NCBI GenBank assembly: GCA_047633175.1
Contig: JBLIEQ010000003.1
Location: 1 to 64,000 of the forward strand
Reading direction: 5' to 3'
DNA from: Motiliproteus sp047633175
Lineage (GTDB): Bacteria; Pseudomonadota; Gammaproteobacteria; Pseudomonadales; Balneatricaceae
Length of the DNA: 64,000 nt
This document shows, in pieces, positions 51,679-60,037 of this stretch (the stretch's first letter is position 1; each line of letters begins with the position of its first letter). Made by a program: the position numbers and the translations under genes. The notes under the pieces were generated by a model that saw only the letters and a list, made by a program, of their open reading frames with translations, searched no databases and had not been told where the DNA came from.

Positions 51679-52158
51679 ATGACAACCAGAATGCAGGTAT
51701 TTGAAGGGCCGGTAAGTTCCGACTGGATCGATTACAACGGACATATGAACGATGCCTGCTACGTCGTCGTTTTTAGCAAGGCGATAGATGAATTTATGCT
51801 GCGTCTAGGGCTCAATAAAAACTTTAGAGACCAGAGGCAGGTCTCTATTTATACTCTGCAGAGCATGGTGCACTACCTTCAGGAAGTCGGTGAGGGAGAA
51901 CCCCTGAGGGTTGACGTCCAGCTGCTGGAAAGTGATAGCAAGAAGCTGCGAGTCTTCATCCGAATGCTGCATGCAGACACGGGAAAGGAGCTTGCGGCGA
52001 TGGAGTCCCTGCTATTGCATATGGATATGGCTATTCACAGAGCGGCTCCTTTCTTGCCCGAAACACAAGATCGGATAGACGAGATTCAGCAAGCCCATGC
52101 ATGCCTGCCTCTCCCGGTGCTGGCCGGACGCAGTATTGCACTGCGCCGTCCCGCCTAG
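51679..52158 (+). CDS. cdhC: Betainyl-CoA thioesterase (hotdog fold)
   Basis: A 159-residue 4-hydroxybenzoyl-CoA-thioesterase-like protein. The catalytic region is SSDWIDYNGHMNDACYVVVFSKA (about 10-32, Asp in WIDYNGHMND), followed by VHYLQEVGEGEPL and VDVQLLESDSKKLRVF strands. Pseudomonas CdhC, which releases glycine betaine from betainyl-CoA, has the same size and layout (WVDYNGHLRDAFY). The ATG at 51679 is chosen because TGAGGA lies 7 bases before it; an in-frame ATG at 51661 is the alternative. It is divergent from the CdhR-like gene, not in the cdhBA operon. Confidence 0.87.
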   Translation: MTTRMQVFEGPVSSDWIDYNGHMNDACYVVVFSKAIDEFMLRLGLNKNFRDQRQVSIYTLQSMVHYLQEVGEGEPLRVDVQLLESDSKKLRVFIRMLHADTGKELAAMESLLLHMDMAIHRAAPFLPETQDRIDEIQQAHACLPLPVLAGRSIALRRPA

Positions 52159-52199
52159 AGCGACTCTGCACTTATACAACCCATAAAAAGGCTATACAG

Positions 52200-53189
52200 G
52201 TGTTCCCATTGACTCAACGTACGCCCCTGATTGCCGATGATGATGGGATTTTCACCTTCACGTTTTTGTTGTTGCCAGAATATGGCATGGTGTCTTTATT
52301 GTCTGCCATAGAGCCTCTGCGTATCGCCAATCGGTTGGGGGAACGGGACGTATTCAGATGGCAATGCCTGGGTCCGAGCGATGAACCTGTCATGGCCAGC
52401 AATGGTATGGCGCTACAACCCTGTCTTAACATGAATAGGGTAAGCAGCCCGCGTAATCTTTTTGTTAATGCCAGCTTTAATCCTGAGCATAATTTAGATG
52501 ATGAAATAATTAAATGGCTACGTCGTTTAAAGATGAAAGGACAGGTGATAGGCGCACTAGATACAGGCTGCTATTTACTTGCCAAGGCGAATCTATTAAA
52601 AAACAGACGAGTGACTCTTCACTGGGAGGCCCGAGCTGCTTTTCAAGAACGCTATCCAGGCTTTACTGTGACCAATGAGATATTCGAAATAGATGGGAGC
52701 TGTATTACCTGTGCAGGAGGTACGGCAGCAAGCGATTTGGTTCTGCACCTTATTAGCGGCTATTGTGGCTCCGAGTTAGCGAAAAAAGTATGTGACCAAT
52801 TAGTCAAAAATGGCATGCGAGAACATTCTGAACAACAAACGATGGGCTGGATGAAGCAACTAAATATTTACCATCCTAAATTACTAAAAGCACTAGAGTT
52901 GATGACTGAGCATATCGAGGAGCCTCTCTCTACTCAGGAGATAGCCAAATTACTGGCTATCTCCATGCGACAACTGGAGCGACTGTTTACGCAGCATGTC
53001 GAATACACCCCCAGCGAATACTATCTACGCTTGCGAATAGATCATGCCAGACAGCTGTTACTAGACTCTAGTCTGAGTATTTCTGAAATCGCTTTCGCAA
53101 GCGGGTTTAGCTCTGTTACTCACTTTAGTCGGCGCTACCGGAAACGCTATGGAACGACCGCTTCTGAGTATCGACGCCTGTCAAGATAG
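52200..53189 (+). CDS. Second GlxA-type AraC-family regulator
   Basis: A 329-residue paralogue-type relative of the CdhR-like regulator, with a DJ-1/PfpI-like sensor (about 17-195; FLLLPEYGMVSLLSAIEPLRIAN, ALDTGCYLLAKANLL) and an AraC HTH pair (about 225-325; LSTQEIAKLLAISMRQLERLF, IAFASGFSSVTHFSRRYRKRY). The GTG at 52200 is taken as start (AAAGG upstream); the frame is open 33 codons further but overlaps the thioesterase gene. The DNA is visibly more AT-rich than its neighbours, like the gene after it, so both may have been acquired together. It probably controls gamma-butyrobetaine use. Confidence 0.85.
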   Translation: MFPLTQRTPLIADDDGIFTFTFLLLPEYGMVSLLSAIEPLRIANRLGERDVFRWQCLGPSDEPVMASNGMALQPCLNMNRVSSPRNLFVNASFNPEHNLDDEIIKWLRRLKMKGQVIGALDTGCYLLAKANLLKNRRVTLHWEARAAFQERYPGFTVTNEIFEIDGSCITCAGGTAASDLVLHLISGYCGSELAKKVCDQLVKNGMREHSEQQTMGWMKQLNIYHPKLLKALELMTEHIEEPLSTQEIAKLLAISMRQLERLFTQHVEYTPSEYYLRLRIDHARQLLLDSSLSISEIAFASGFSSVTHFSRRYRKRYGTTASEYRRLSR

Positions 53190-53198
53190 CATCATGCT

Positions 53199-54302
53199 TC
53201 ATTCCAGCTCTCTTTCTGGCTCTCTTTCTAGCAATCGTATACGTGATAACAATTCGTCTCTATCAATATAACAGCCTTGTAGGTGCCTGTTGCCTGTTTT
53301 TAAATCAAAGGCATTACGGGCATGTAACACACGACGATTATCAAAAACAATTAAGTCACCAGCATTCAGACGGAAACGAAATTGAAATCGCTTTTCTCTC
53401 GTTAATGCGATAAAGCGTCTATAGGCGCGATAGAGGTCCATCGTTTGATGTGCAGGAACATCAATAGGGCCTCTCAAGAAGTTGGCCAGTCTTATTTCAA
53501 CAATTTGACCATCATCATCTTTGACAATGGCCGTTCCACGGAATCGATAGTCACTGTGCTGATCTTTATTATAAAAAGACATAGGAATAGAGCTGAGGCT
53601 CTGGAATTCCTCGGGATGCTTCTCTCGCATATATTCAGCAATACAAAAACCATCGACTAAGATAGATTCACCCCCTATCGCATCGTTCACCAGGCAGTGA
53701 AGAAATTGTAAACCGGGTTGTAATTCACGCGTCGGCAAGTCGGTATGCAGGGGTAAACGTAAATCAGTATAGGCCGCACTGTTGGCACTTGCTTTAGCAC
53801 GAACATCAAAAAGAGTTCCGAAATTAGTTTCTCTTATAAAGGATATCCTATTCGCCACCTTAATCAGGCTACCTGGCGTGGTATCTACTTTTTTTATCAG
53901 CGTGATCCCATAATCTCTGGTTTGGCGCAGCCAATTGAGTAAGTGGTCATCGCTATACATGACATCATCATAATTAAAACTTTTTAGTTCTTGACTTATT
54001 ATGGCCTCATCCCAAACTGTAGGGAGCCATTGTTTTTCTTTTAGACTCTCTGCGCTATAACAGTGCTGACGAAGCCAACCAGGGTGATATTGACTATTAT
54101 GTGATTCAAAATCCCACTCCACAATCAACCGGGACTCCTTTGAAACATAAGCATTCAAGGGTTTTATCGAGACTGGAACGTCACAAATTTCGAACATTTG
54201 TTCTCGTGTAAGACGCGTGACGCACTGTTCACAATGGCAGTTATCCCTTAGCCATAAATAATGGAATTCACTTAAATGCTGGTCGTCCCACTTAATGCTC
54301 AA
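53199..54302 (-). CDS. Gamma-butyrobetaine hydroxylase
   Basis: A 367-residue Fe(II)/2-oxoglutarate dioxygenase converting gamma-butyrobetaine to L-carnitine. It has the N-terminal zinc cluster region (HYLWLRDNCHCEQC), the iron triad LHTDLP (His, Asp) and RRVLHARNAF (distal His, about 325), LQPGLQFLHC, and FDNRRVLHAR. It resembles BBOX more than trimethyllysine hydroxylase across GGESILVDGF and LANFLRGPIDVP. The only start in range is TTG at 54302 without a good ribosome site. Family-like residues continue in frame upstream to a stop near 54420, with no ATG or GTG. AT-rich codons; convergent with the AraC gene. Confidence 0.86.
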   Translation of the reverse strand: MSIKWDDQHLSEFHYLWLRDNCHCEQCVTRLTREQMFEICDVPVSIKPLNAYVSKESRLIVEWDFESHNSQYHPGWLRQHCYSAESLKEKQWLPTVWDEAIISQELKSFNYDDVMYSDDHLLNWLRQTRDYGITLIKKVDTTPGSLIKVANRISFIRETNFGTLFDVRAKASANSAAYTDLRLPLHTDLPTRELQPGLQFLHCLVNDAIGGESILVDGFCIAEYMREKHPEEFQSLSSIPMSFYNKDQHSDYRFRGTAIVKDDDGQIVEIRLANFLRGPIDVPAHQTMDLYRAYRRFIALTREKRFQFRFRLNAGDLIVFDNRRVLHARNAFDLKTGNRHLQGCYIDRDELLSRIRLLEREPERELE

Positions 54303-54648
54303 CGACTCTTCGTTTAATATAACTCCAACAGGTAGTTGTTCAATTTTATAGGGTGTAAATGAGGATACTTCCAGTGAACTATCAAATAATTTGATTTTAC
54401 CATCCTTAACAAGAGTGTAGATTTATCGGGTCTATAAAGAAGGATAGTAGCCTGTAGAAAGGCCCTTCTTGTAGTACCCAGTCGCCCATATTTTGCATAC
54501 AAACGACATCTACCCATCTAAGCGCTAAGCAGCAGGGTCAGATCTTGACATAACCCTGGAGGTTGGCTCCCTGCAATCTTTTAGTCTTTAGATCTTTTGT
54601 CTACCACTCCGGCAACGGGTCATAACACTTAACGGGTACAGAGCCTTT
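54303..54648. other. AT-rich upstream region of the hydroxylase gene
   Basis: 346 bp. The first ~115 bases may encode the missing N-terminus of the hydroxylase (open in frame to about 54420). A minus-strand ATG near 54403 with AAGG before it opens a different frame that stops at 54314, so a frameshift near the 5' end is possible. A relative of the GGCTCCCTGCA repeat lies near 54565. Confidence 0.45.
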
Positions 54649-55965
54649 TTATAGTTCCCCTTCCAGGCCGTATGCCTTAGCCAGATGAAAATAAAAGCTG
54701 CTGCCCCAGGCTACCAGCTGATCCGGTATATCGAACGCCGGATTATGATGACCGCCGTTGACCGGGCAACCGAACACCAGGTGACAACCCTGGCCACCCT
54801 GATCATTGACGGCCCGGGTCATATAGGTGGCATCTTCACTGGCGGGCACCTGATAAGTATCCTGCACCTCCTCCGGTTGCAGCCCGAAATCAAGTGCCTG
54901 CTCTTGAATCCAGCTCGCCAGCTCGGGGTGGTTGGGGTGGTTCTCAAACTGGGTACGAGGGGAGATAGTGACCTCGACCTCCTGCATCGCCGCTGCGCCC
55001 TCGATCACCTGCCGGGCCCGCGCTTGCATGTAATCGCGGATCTCATTACTGGCGCCCCGCACTTCAAAACAGAAACGGGCAAAATCTGCGATAACATTAT
55101 TGGCATTATCCGAGGACATCCCGCCCACATTCACTCGGGAGACGCCATCGCTATGCCGAGCGATACCGTAGAGCCCGGTGACCGCCTGGCACGCCGCCAG
55201 CAGCGCATTACGGCCGAACTCGGGATTATTACCGGCATGGGCCGCGCGTCCCTGCATCACAACGTCTAAAACGCTGCCGGCGATCCAGGTGGCATCACAG
55301 ACCAGCACCGGCCGGTCGACAATTCCCAGATGCACCGAGTAGAAGCGCTGCACGTCTTGCAACTGCGGCAATCGGGCAAAGTGGACCCCGCCGCCAGCCA
55401 CCTCTTCGGCAGGCTGAAAGAACAGGGTGAACTGACCTTTAAGGGTCTCCCGCCGCTCGGAAAGCAACCGTGCTAGACCCAGCCCGGTAGCCATATGGCC
55501 ATCGTGACCGCAGGCATGCATCTTCCCCTCGGAGGTCGATGCGAATCCGGCCTCCTGCGGCCGATGGGAACAGGCCCCACTTTCGGCCACCGGTAAGGCA
55601 TCGATATCGAAACGGAACGCCTGGTGCGGTCCCTCCTCCGAGCATCTCAGCTGAGCCACCAGACCCGTGAAGCCCCCGGCCATATCGGCCAGATAGGGAT
55701 CATCATCCCCCAGCTCCTGCCACGCCTGGCGATAGGCTGACTCAAGCTGCTCGGCAGGAGGGAGGTTGTGAGGCCTGAGGTCTCCCCAGAGCGTCTTGCC
55801 CCAGCTTACCTCAAATCCCAGCTGCTCCAGCTCCCGGCACAGCACGGCGGTGGTTCGAAACTCACACCAACTGAGTTCCGGGTGGCGGTGAAAATCCTGG
55901 CGGAATGCGCTAACGTAGTCCAGGATCCCTTGGGCGTCGGCGTTAAGACGATCGTAGTAAGCCAC
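54649..55965 (-). CDS. M20-family amidohydrolase (AbgA-like)
   Basis: A 438-residue zinc amidohydrolase. Metal ligands are MHACGHDGHMATGLG (about 155-169), FQPAEEVAGGG (Glu pair, about 190) and the C-terminal NGGHHNPAFD. The dimerisation domain starts near QGRAAHAGNNPEFGRNALLA. The GGFTGLVAQL and SHRPQEAGFAS segments match AbgA, the aminobenzoyl-glutamate hydrolase subunit, so it cleaves an N-acyl amino acid. The GTG at 55965 is the start: the ALDH stop is 5 bp before it and GGGAG precedes it. Last gene of the importer operon; it may deacylate the hydrolase product. Confidence 0.88.
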   Translation of the reverse strand: MAYYDRLNADAQGILDYVSAFRQDFHRHPELSWCEFRTTAVLCRELEQLGFEVSWGKTLWGDLRPHNLPPAEQLESAYRQAWQELGDDDPYLADMAGGFTGLVAQLRCSEEGPHQAFRFDIDALPVAESGACSHRPQEAGFASTSEGKMHACGHDGHMATGLGLARLLSERRETLKGQFTLFFQPAEEVAGGGVHFARLPQLQDVQRFYSVHLGIVDRPVLVCDATWIAGSVLDVVMQGRAAHAGNNPEFGRNALLAACQAVTGLYGIARHSDGVSRVNVGGMSSDNANNVIADFARFCFEVRGASNEIRDYMQARARQVIEGAAAMQEVEVTISPRTQFENHPNHPELASWIQEQALDFGLQPEEVQDTYQVPASEDATYMTRAVNDQGGQGCHLVFGCPVNGGHHNPAFDIPDQLVAWGSSFYFHLAKAYGLEGEL

Positions 55966-55969
55966 AGCC

Positions 55970-57403
55970 TTAATCTCCCAACTGAGAACCGTCGATATTG
56001 ATCGAGGTCTTGCTGCTGAAAGCACGCAGCCCTTCCGGCGACAATGCAAGTGAGCCGTTGCCGGAATGACGATGTCCGATCCAGCCGAGGCGGGCATCGA
56101 CGAAGTTACAGCGGTTAACATAGAGCGTGCCGAAGTCCAGTGCCTCCAGGAACTCGCCGACACGGGCGCGAGAGCGGGTAAAGAGGGCCGCCGTGAGGCC
56201 ATAGCGGGTATCGGCGATCAGCTCGAACGCCTGCGCATCGCTGGTCACCTTCATCACCGGCAGTACCGGGCCGAAGGTCTCTTCGGTCATGATCCGCATC
56301 TGGTGATCGACACCGCTCACCAGCGTGGGCTGGATAAAGGCGCAACCGCCGAGGGTTTCGCGCTCACCACCGGTAACGATGCTCGCGCCTCGCGCCCTGG
56401 CATCTTCAACCAGGGACAGCAGGCCATCGATCGCCGCCCCTCCCCCAAACAGCGGCCCCAGGGTCGTCGTCTCGCTCAGGGGATCACCGTTCACCTGCGC
56501 CTCCATCACGGCCTTGGCTTTCTCGAGAAAAGCATCATGCAATGCGGCGTGCACATAGACCCGTTTCACCGCGCAGCAGGATTGACCGGAATTATGTAAC
56601 CGGCCAATCGTGACCGCCCAGAGCACCGCCTGCTCCAGGTCGGCATCCTCGGCGATATAACAGGCATCATTACTGCCCAGTTCCAGCGATACCTCGATAA
56701 AGGGAGACCTCAGCTGTTCGTTCAGCGCCCGCTTGGCAACACTCTGCTGAATCACCTGCCCGCCCTGGACGGAGCCGGTAAAGACGACGTGGTTGATGTC
56801 CCCTTGCTCGATAATGTCGGCCGACACCGCGTAATCCGTGGTGATATTGAACAGCAGGTCGTCGAACTTCCCCATCGATTTAAAGGCGTCTTCGAACAGC
56901 CGTCCCACGGCAGGGGTCGTGGTGTGCTTGAGGATCACCGTGCTGCCACTCAACAGGGCACAGATCACCCCGTTGATGGCGGTGAACAGGGGATAGTTCC
57001 AGGGGCTGATGATGTAGACCAGGCCTTTGCCGCGAAAACGAATACTGCCTTCGAAGTCAGGCTGCTGCTCGCCACTCATATCCAGGTCCTGGAGCGCACC
57101 CTCTGCGGCGAAACTGCACATATACTCGGCCCGCTCGAGCATAAAGGCCAACTCCTGAGCCGCCGCGGCTGTCGGCTTGCCCATCTCGTTGGCGATGGCC
57201 GTGCAGATCTGCGGCTCCGCCTCACGAAACCGATCCAGCGCCTTGCGTACCAACGCCGCCCGCTCTGCCGGCGGTACGCGGGACCAACGGCTGTAAGCGG
57301 CCCGGGCACGCACGAGCTTGCCTGCGACCTGGGCGAAAGTCTCGGATTCCTGCTCAAAGACCGGCTCGCCGGTAAAGGGATTGTCTAGTCGTATCTTAGC
57401 CAT
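55970..57403 (-). CDS. NAD(P)-dependent aldehyde dehydrogenase
   Basis: A 477-residue ALDH-superfamily enzyme with the fold's key sites: SPWNYPLF (about 130), the TGSVQGGQVIQ cofactor loop (about 208), general base Glu in VSLELGSND (about 240) and catalytic Cys in NSGQSCCAVKR (about 274, two adjacent Cys). EETFGPVLPV is present. It is closest in style to succinate-semialdehyde or aspartate-semialdehyde dehydrogenases of the DoeC kind. It lies between threonine aldolase and the amidohydrolase (5 bp gap), so its substrate is probably the aldehyde released by the aldolase. Confidence 0.9.
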   Translation of the reverse strand: MAKIRLDNPFTGEPVFEQESETFAQVAGKLVRARAAYSRWSRVPPAERAALVRKALDRFREAEPQICTAIANEMGKPTAAAAQELAFMLERAEYMCSFAAEGALQDLDMSGEQQPDFEGSIRFRGKGLVYIISPWNYPLFTAINGVICALLSGSTVILKHTTTPAVGRLFEDAFKSMGKFDDLLFNITTDYAVSADIIEQGDINHVVFTGSVQGGQVIQQSVAKRALNEQLRSPFIEVSLELGSNDACYIAEDADLEQAVLWAVTIGRLHNSGQSCCAVKRVYVHAALHDAFLEKAKAVMEAQVNGDPLSETTTLGPLFGGGAAIDGLLSLVEDARARGASIVTGGERETLGGCAFIQPTLVSGVDHQMRIMTEETFGPVLPVMKVTSDAQAFELIADTRYGLTAALFTRSRARVGEFLEALDFGTLYVNRCNFVDARLGWIGHRHSGNGSLALSPEGLRAFSSKTSINIDGSQLGD

Positions 57404-57503
57404 GCTCAGGCTCCTGTCTTAGCTGTTTAGCCGGTGAAGCCCAAGGCGCCACGGGTCTGGGTTACAGGGTTAGAGTTACGTATTACCTACTACGTGTTAG
57501 GTG

Positions 57504-58634
57504 TTAGCCGATGCCCGGCTCGCTCGCAGCCAACTGCTGCATACATTCGATAAAGGCATCGATATCCTGCGACTCGATGTCGAAGGACATGACAAGGCGG
57601 CCTTCGGAGCGCCCCGGACTGCTGTCGGCCTTCCAGACATGGAAATACGCTTGTTGCTGCAACGGTGCGATCCAGTGATTCGGCAGTTCGACGAACAGGA
57701 TGTTGGATTCCACCGGTGCAGTAAGAGAGGCGTCTGAGATAGTTGCCAGGCGTTCGCCCAGATAGCGGGCCATGGCGTTGGCCTTGGCGGCGTTCTCCAG
57801 CCACAGGTCGTTTTCGAAATACGCTAGGTACTGGGCGGCCAGGAACCGCATCTTGGAGGCCAGGTGCATGCCATGTTTGCGAATCACGGCATAATCGGCC
57901 TGCAACAGGGGGTTCAGCACCACGACGGCTTCGCCCATCATCATGCCGTTTTTACTGCCGCCGAAGGAGACCACGTCGACTCCCAGATCGGTGAACAGCG
58001 ACTTGCAGTCGGTCTTCAGCGCGGCCATCGCATTATGAATACGCGCGCCGTCGATATGGACGTAGAAGCCATGCTGCTTGGCAAAGTCGCAGATCTCTTG
58101 CAGCTCATCGAGGCTGTAGACCGAGCCCCGTTCGGTGCACTGCGCGATAGAGATCACCTTCGGCTGGCTACGGTGCTGAAAGCCGATATCGGCCAGTCGC
58201 GGCTTCATATCCTCGATACGGATCTTACCATCGACGGCAGGCAACGTGATCAGTTTGGAACCCAGAAATTGTTCTGGCGCCCCTGCCTCATCGATCCACA
58301 GGTGCGATTCGGCGGAGCAGAACACCGCCTCATAGGAACGTACCATTCCTTTGAGGGCAATTACATTGGAGCCGGTGCCGTTGTAGACCAGGAAGGTCTC
58401 CGCCTGCTCACCAAAGAGTTTTTTGAAGGCCTGATTGGCCCTGGCCGTGTAGGCATCCGCGCCATAACTCAGGGCATGGCCCTGGTTGGCTTCCACCAGC
58501 GCCTCCATAATACGTGGATGCACACCGGAGACGTTATCGCTGGCAAACATAGGTCTGGTACTTGTAGCCGTACTTGTAGCTGTACTTGTAGCTGTACTTG
58601 TAGCTGTACTTGTAGCTGTAGCCGTTGGGGTCAT
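57504..58634 (-). CDS. ltaE: Low-specificity threonine aldolase with repetitive N-terminal tract
   Basis: A 376-residue PLP enzyme that splits beta-hydroxy-alpha-amino acids into glycine and an aldehyde. The core begins at MFASDNVSGVHPRIMEAL (residue 29). HIDGARIHNAMAALK holds the PLP Asp region, and SFGGSKNGMMMGEAVV the PLP lysine (about 230). Before the core there are 28 residues made of ATST/TATS repeats encoded by 12-bp units. GGAGG lies 4 bases before the ATG at 58634, whereas the ATG at residue 29 has no ribosome site, so the tract is translated. It is 12 bp from the hydrolase gene upstream. Confidence 0.9.
   Translation of the reverse strand: MTPTATATSTATSTATSTATSTATSTRPMFASDNVSGVHPRIMEALVEANQGHALSYGADAYTARANQAFKKLFGEQAETFLVYNGTGSNVIALKGMVRSYEAVFCSAESHLWIDEAGAPEQFLGSKLITLPAVDGKIRIEDMKPRLADIGFQHRSQPKVISIAQCTERGSVYSLDELQEICDFAKQHGFYVHIDGARIHNAMAALKTDCKSLFTDLGVDVVSFGGSKNGMMMGEAVVVLNPLLQADYAVIRKHGMHLASKMRFLAAQYLAYFENDLWLENAAKANAMARYLGERLATISDASLTAPVESNILFVELPNHWIAPLQQQAYFHVWKADSSPGRSEGRLVMSFDIESQDIDAFIECMQQLAASEPGIG
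58559..58618. repeat. 12-bp tandem repeats in the start region of ltaE
   Basis: Five units of TACTTGTAGCTG (one with CCG), on the plus strand, encode ATST units just after the ATG. Unit length is a multiple of three, so changes in copy number would lengthen or shorten the N-terminus in frame. Confidence 0.92.
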
Positions 58635-58646
58635 ACCACCTCCTGA

Positions 58647-59828
58647 TCAATCGATAACAAACAGCTCACGGGGCGTTGTGCACAGGCATTCCACCCCCTC
58701 TTTAGTGATGCGAATCGATTCGGTGATCGCCACCCCCCAATCATCGAACCAGACCCCCGGCATAAAGTGCATGGTGACGTTCTCCGTCAGCAGGGTATTG
58801 TCGATGGGACGAAAGCTGATGGTGCGCTCGCCCCAATCGGGCGGATAGCCGATTCCGATACTATAGCCACAACGGGAATCCTTGACGATGCCGTGTTTGG
58901 TGATCACCGCATCCCAGGCGGCATGCACCTCGTGGGCATAGACCCCCTCTTTCGCAATATCCAGCACCGCGTCTATCCCTTCCAGCACGACCTGTACGGT
59001 GTCATAGGCCTTAGGATCCGGTTTGCCCAGGAACACCGTACGGCTCTGAGGTGCGTGATAGCGCGCCTTGACTCCGGAGAACTCCAACGTGGTGCAGTCA
59101 CCCTTTTGGTAGCGCTCATCGCGCCACATCACATGGGGGCAGGAGGTCCCGACACCGGCCGGAATCAGCGGTGCCATCGCCGAATATTCACCGGCGTAAT
59201 CCTCCAGCCCAGCAACGGAGGTAGCGTAAACCTCGGCGGCCACATCCGCCAGCCGCACACCCGGCCGGATCTTGTTGAGCGCCCTTTCCATGGTGAGGTC
59301 CGTCAGCCGCGCCGCCTGACGCATATAACCGATCTCGGCATCGGACTTGACGCTACGGACCCAGTTGACCAACGCATCGGCATCGACGAATCGGGCATTC
59401 GGAAGCTGGGCTTGGATCTGGTTGAGACTGCGGGCACTGAAGAAGTGGCTGTCACCTTCATAGCCGATGTTAGCACTCGCCTGGCCAAGGTCGTGCAACT
59501 GCCGGGCGACATATTCCATGCAGTGGGCAGCCGGATTCTGAATATAGTGGTCGGAGTAGCCGAGGATCCGGTCATCGGCCAAGTAAGAGGTCAGTTTGGC
59601 GCCGTTAATGTCCTGACCCCGGACCACCAACAGCGGCTTGTCACCGTTCTGGCTGATCAGCGCGTACTGAGGGGTATAGAACGACCAGGCATCATAACCG
59701 GTCAGGTAATAAAGGTTACTCGGCTCGCTGACGATAAGGACATCGATACCCGCATCAAGCATGCTTTGCTGCGTCTTTTCCAGACGCGCTTGATATTCAC
59801 CAAGACTAAAGGGCTGTTTATATTTCAC
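58647..59828 (-). CDS. doeA: Ectoine-hydrolase-like / creatinase-family M24 enzyme
   Basis: A 393-residue pita-bread-fold hydrolase. It matches DoeA ectoine hydrolase in YLTGYDAWSFYTPQ, RGQDINGA, ARFVDADALVNWVRSVKS, GYPPDWGERTISFRP, FDDWGVAITESI and the end GVECLCTTPRELFV. The metal-ligand Asp pair of aminopeptidase P is absent (LEFSGVKARYHAPQSRT), as in metal-free creatinase; the candidate catalytic His is in CPHVMW. DoeA opens the ectoine ring to N-acetyl-2,4-diaminobutyrate. Adjacent Ehu-type importer genes support an ectoine-like substrate; creatine or another guanidino compound is the alternative. Confidence 0.82.
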   Translation of the reverse strand: MKYKQPFSLGEYQARLEKTQQSMLDAGIDVLIVSEPSNLYYLTGYDAWSFYTPQYALISQNGDKPLLVVRGQDINGAKLTSYLADDRILGYSDHYIQNPAAHCMEYVARQLHDLGQASANIGYEGDSHFFSARSLNQIQAQLPNARFVDADALVNWVRSVKSDAEIGYMRQAARLTDLTMERALNKIRPGVRLADVAAEVYATSVAGLEDYAGEYSAMAPLIPAGVGTSCPHVMWRDERYQKGDCTTLEFSGVKARYHAPQSRTVFLGKPDPKAYDTVQVVLEGIDAVLDIAKEGVYAHEVHAAWDAVITKHGIVKDSRCGYSIGIGYPPDWGERTISFRPIDNTLLTENVTMHFMPGVWFDDWGVAITESIRITKEGVECLCTTPRELFVID

Positions 59829-60037
59829 AGCAACTCCTGCTAAATTAATTCATTAATTAAGACAACTTTGTAACGACTCAGCATCTCAGCCTGTAGCCCT
59901 GGTACCGCACTGCTGCGGGCTGCAATACAGCAAATGAGGCTAGCCTGAAGCGTTACGCGGGTTTTACAGGTTGTTTATTTAAAGCGACTGCCTGCCGCCT
60001 TCTATCACCTTTTTCTATCACCTTTTTCTCTTACCTT
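59829..60037. other. Intergenic region within the importer-catabolic cluster
   Basis: 209 bp between the ATPase gene and the hydrolase gene. It holds a direct repeat of CTATCACCTTTTT (60003-60035) and an AT-rich stretch before the hydrolase gene. A second promoter here is possible; no terminator was recognised. Confidence 0.45.

Noticed and set aside
53199..54302. Trimethyllysine hydroxylase instead of gamma-butyrobetaine hydroxylase
   Set aside because: Residues around LHTDLP, NKDQHSDYRF and LANFLRGP fit bacterial BBOX better than TMLH; the name is kept as BBOX while noting the homology.
54314..54517. 67-residue minus-strand frame upstream of the hydroxylase
   Set aside because: No family match. 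It overlaps the probable lost N-terminus of the hydroxylase and is treated as a possible frameshift trace rather than a gene.
58559..58618. Regular repeats that could suggest a CRISPR array
   Set aside because: Units are 12 bp, contiguous without spacers and in frame inside a gene.
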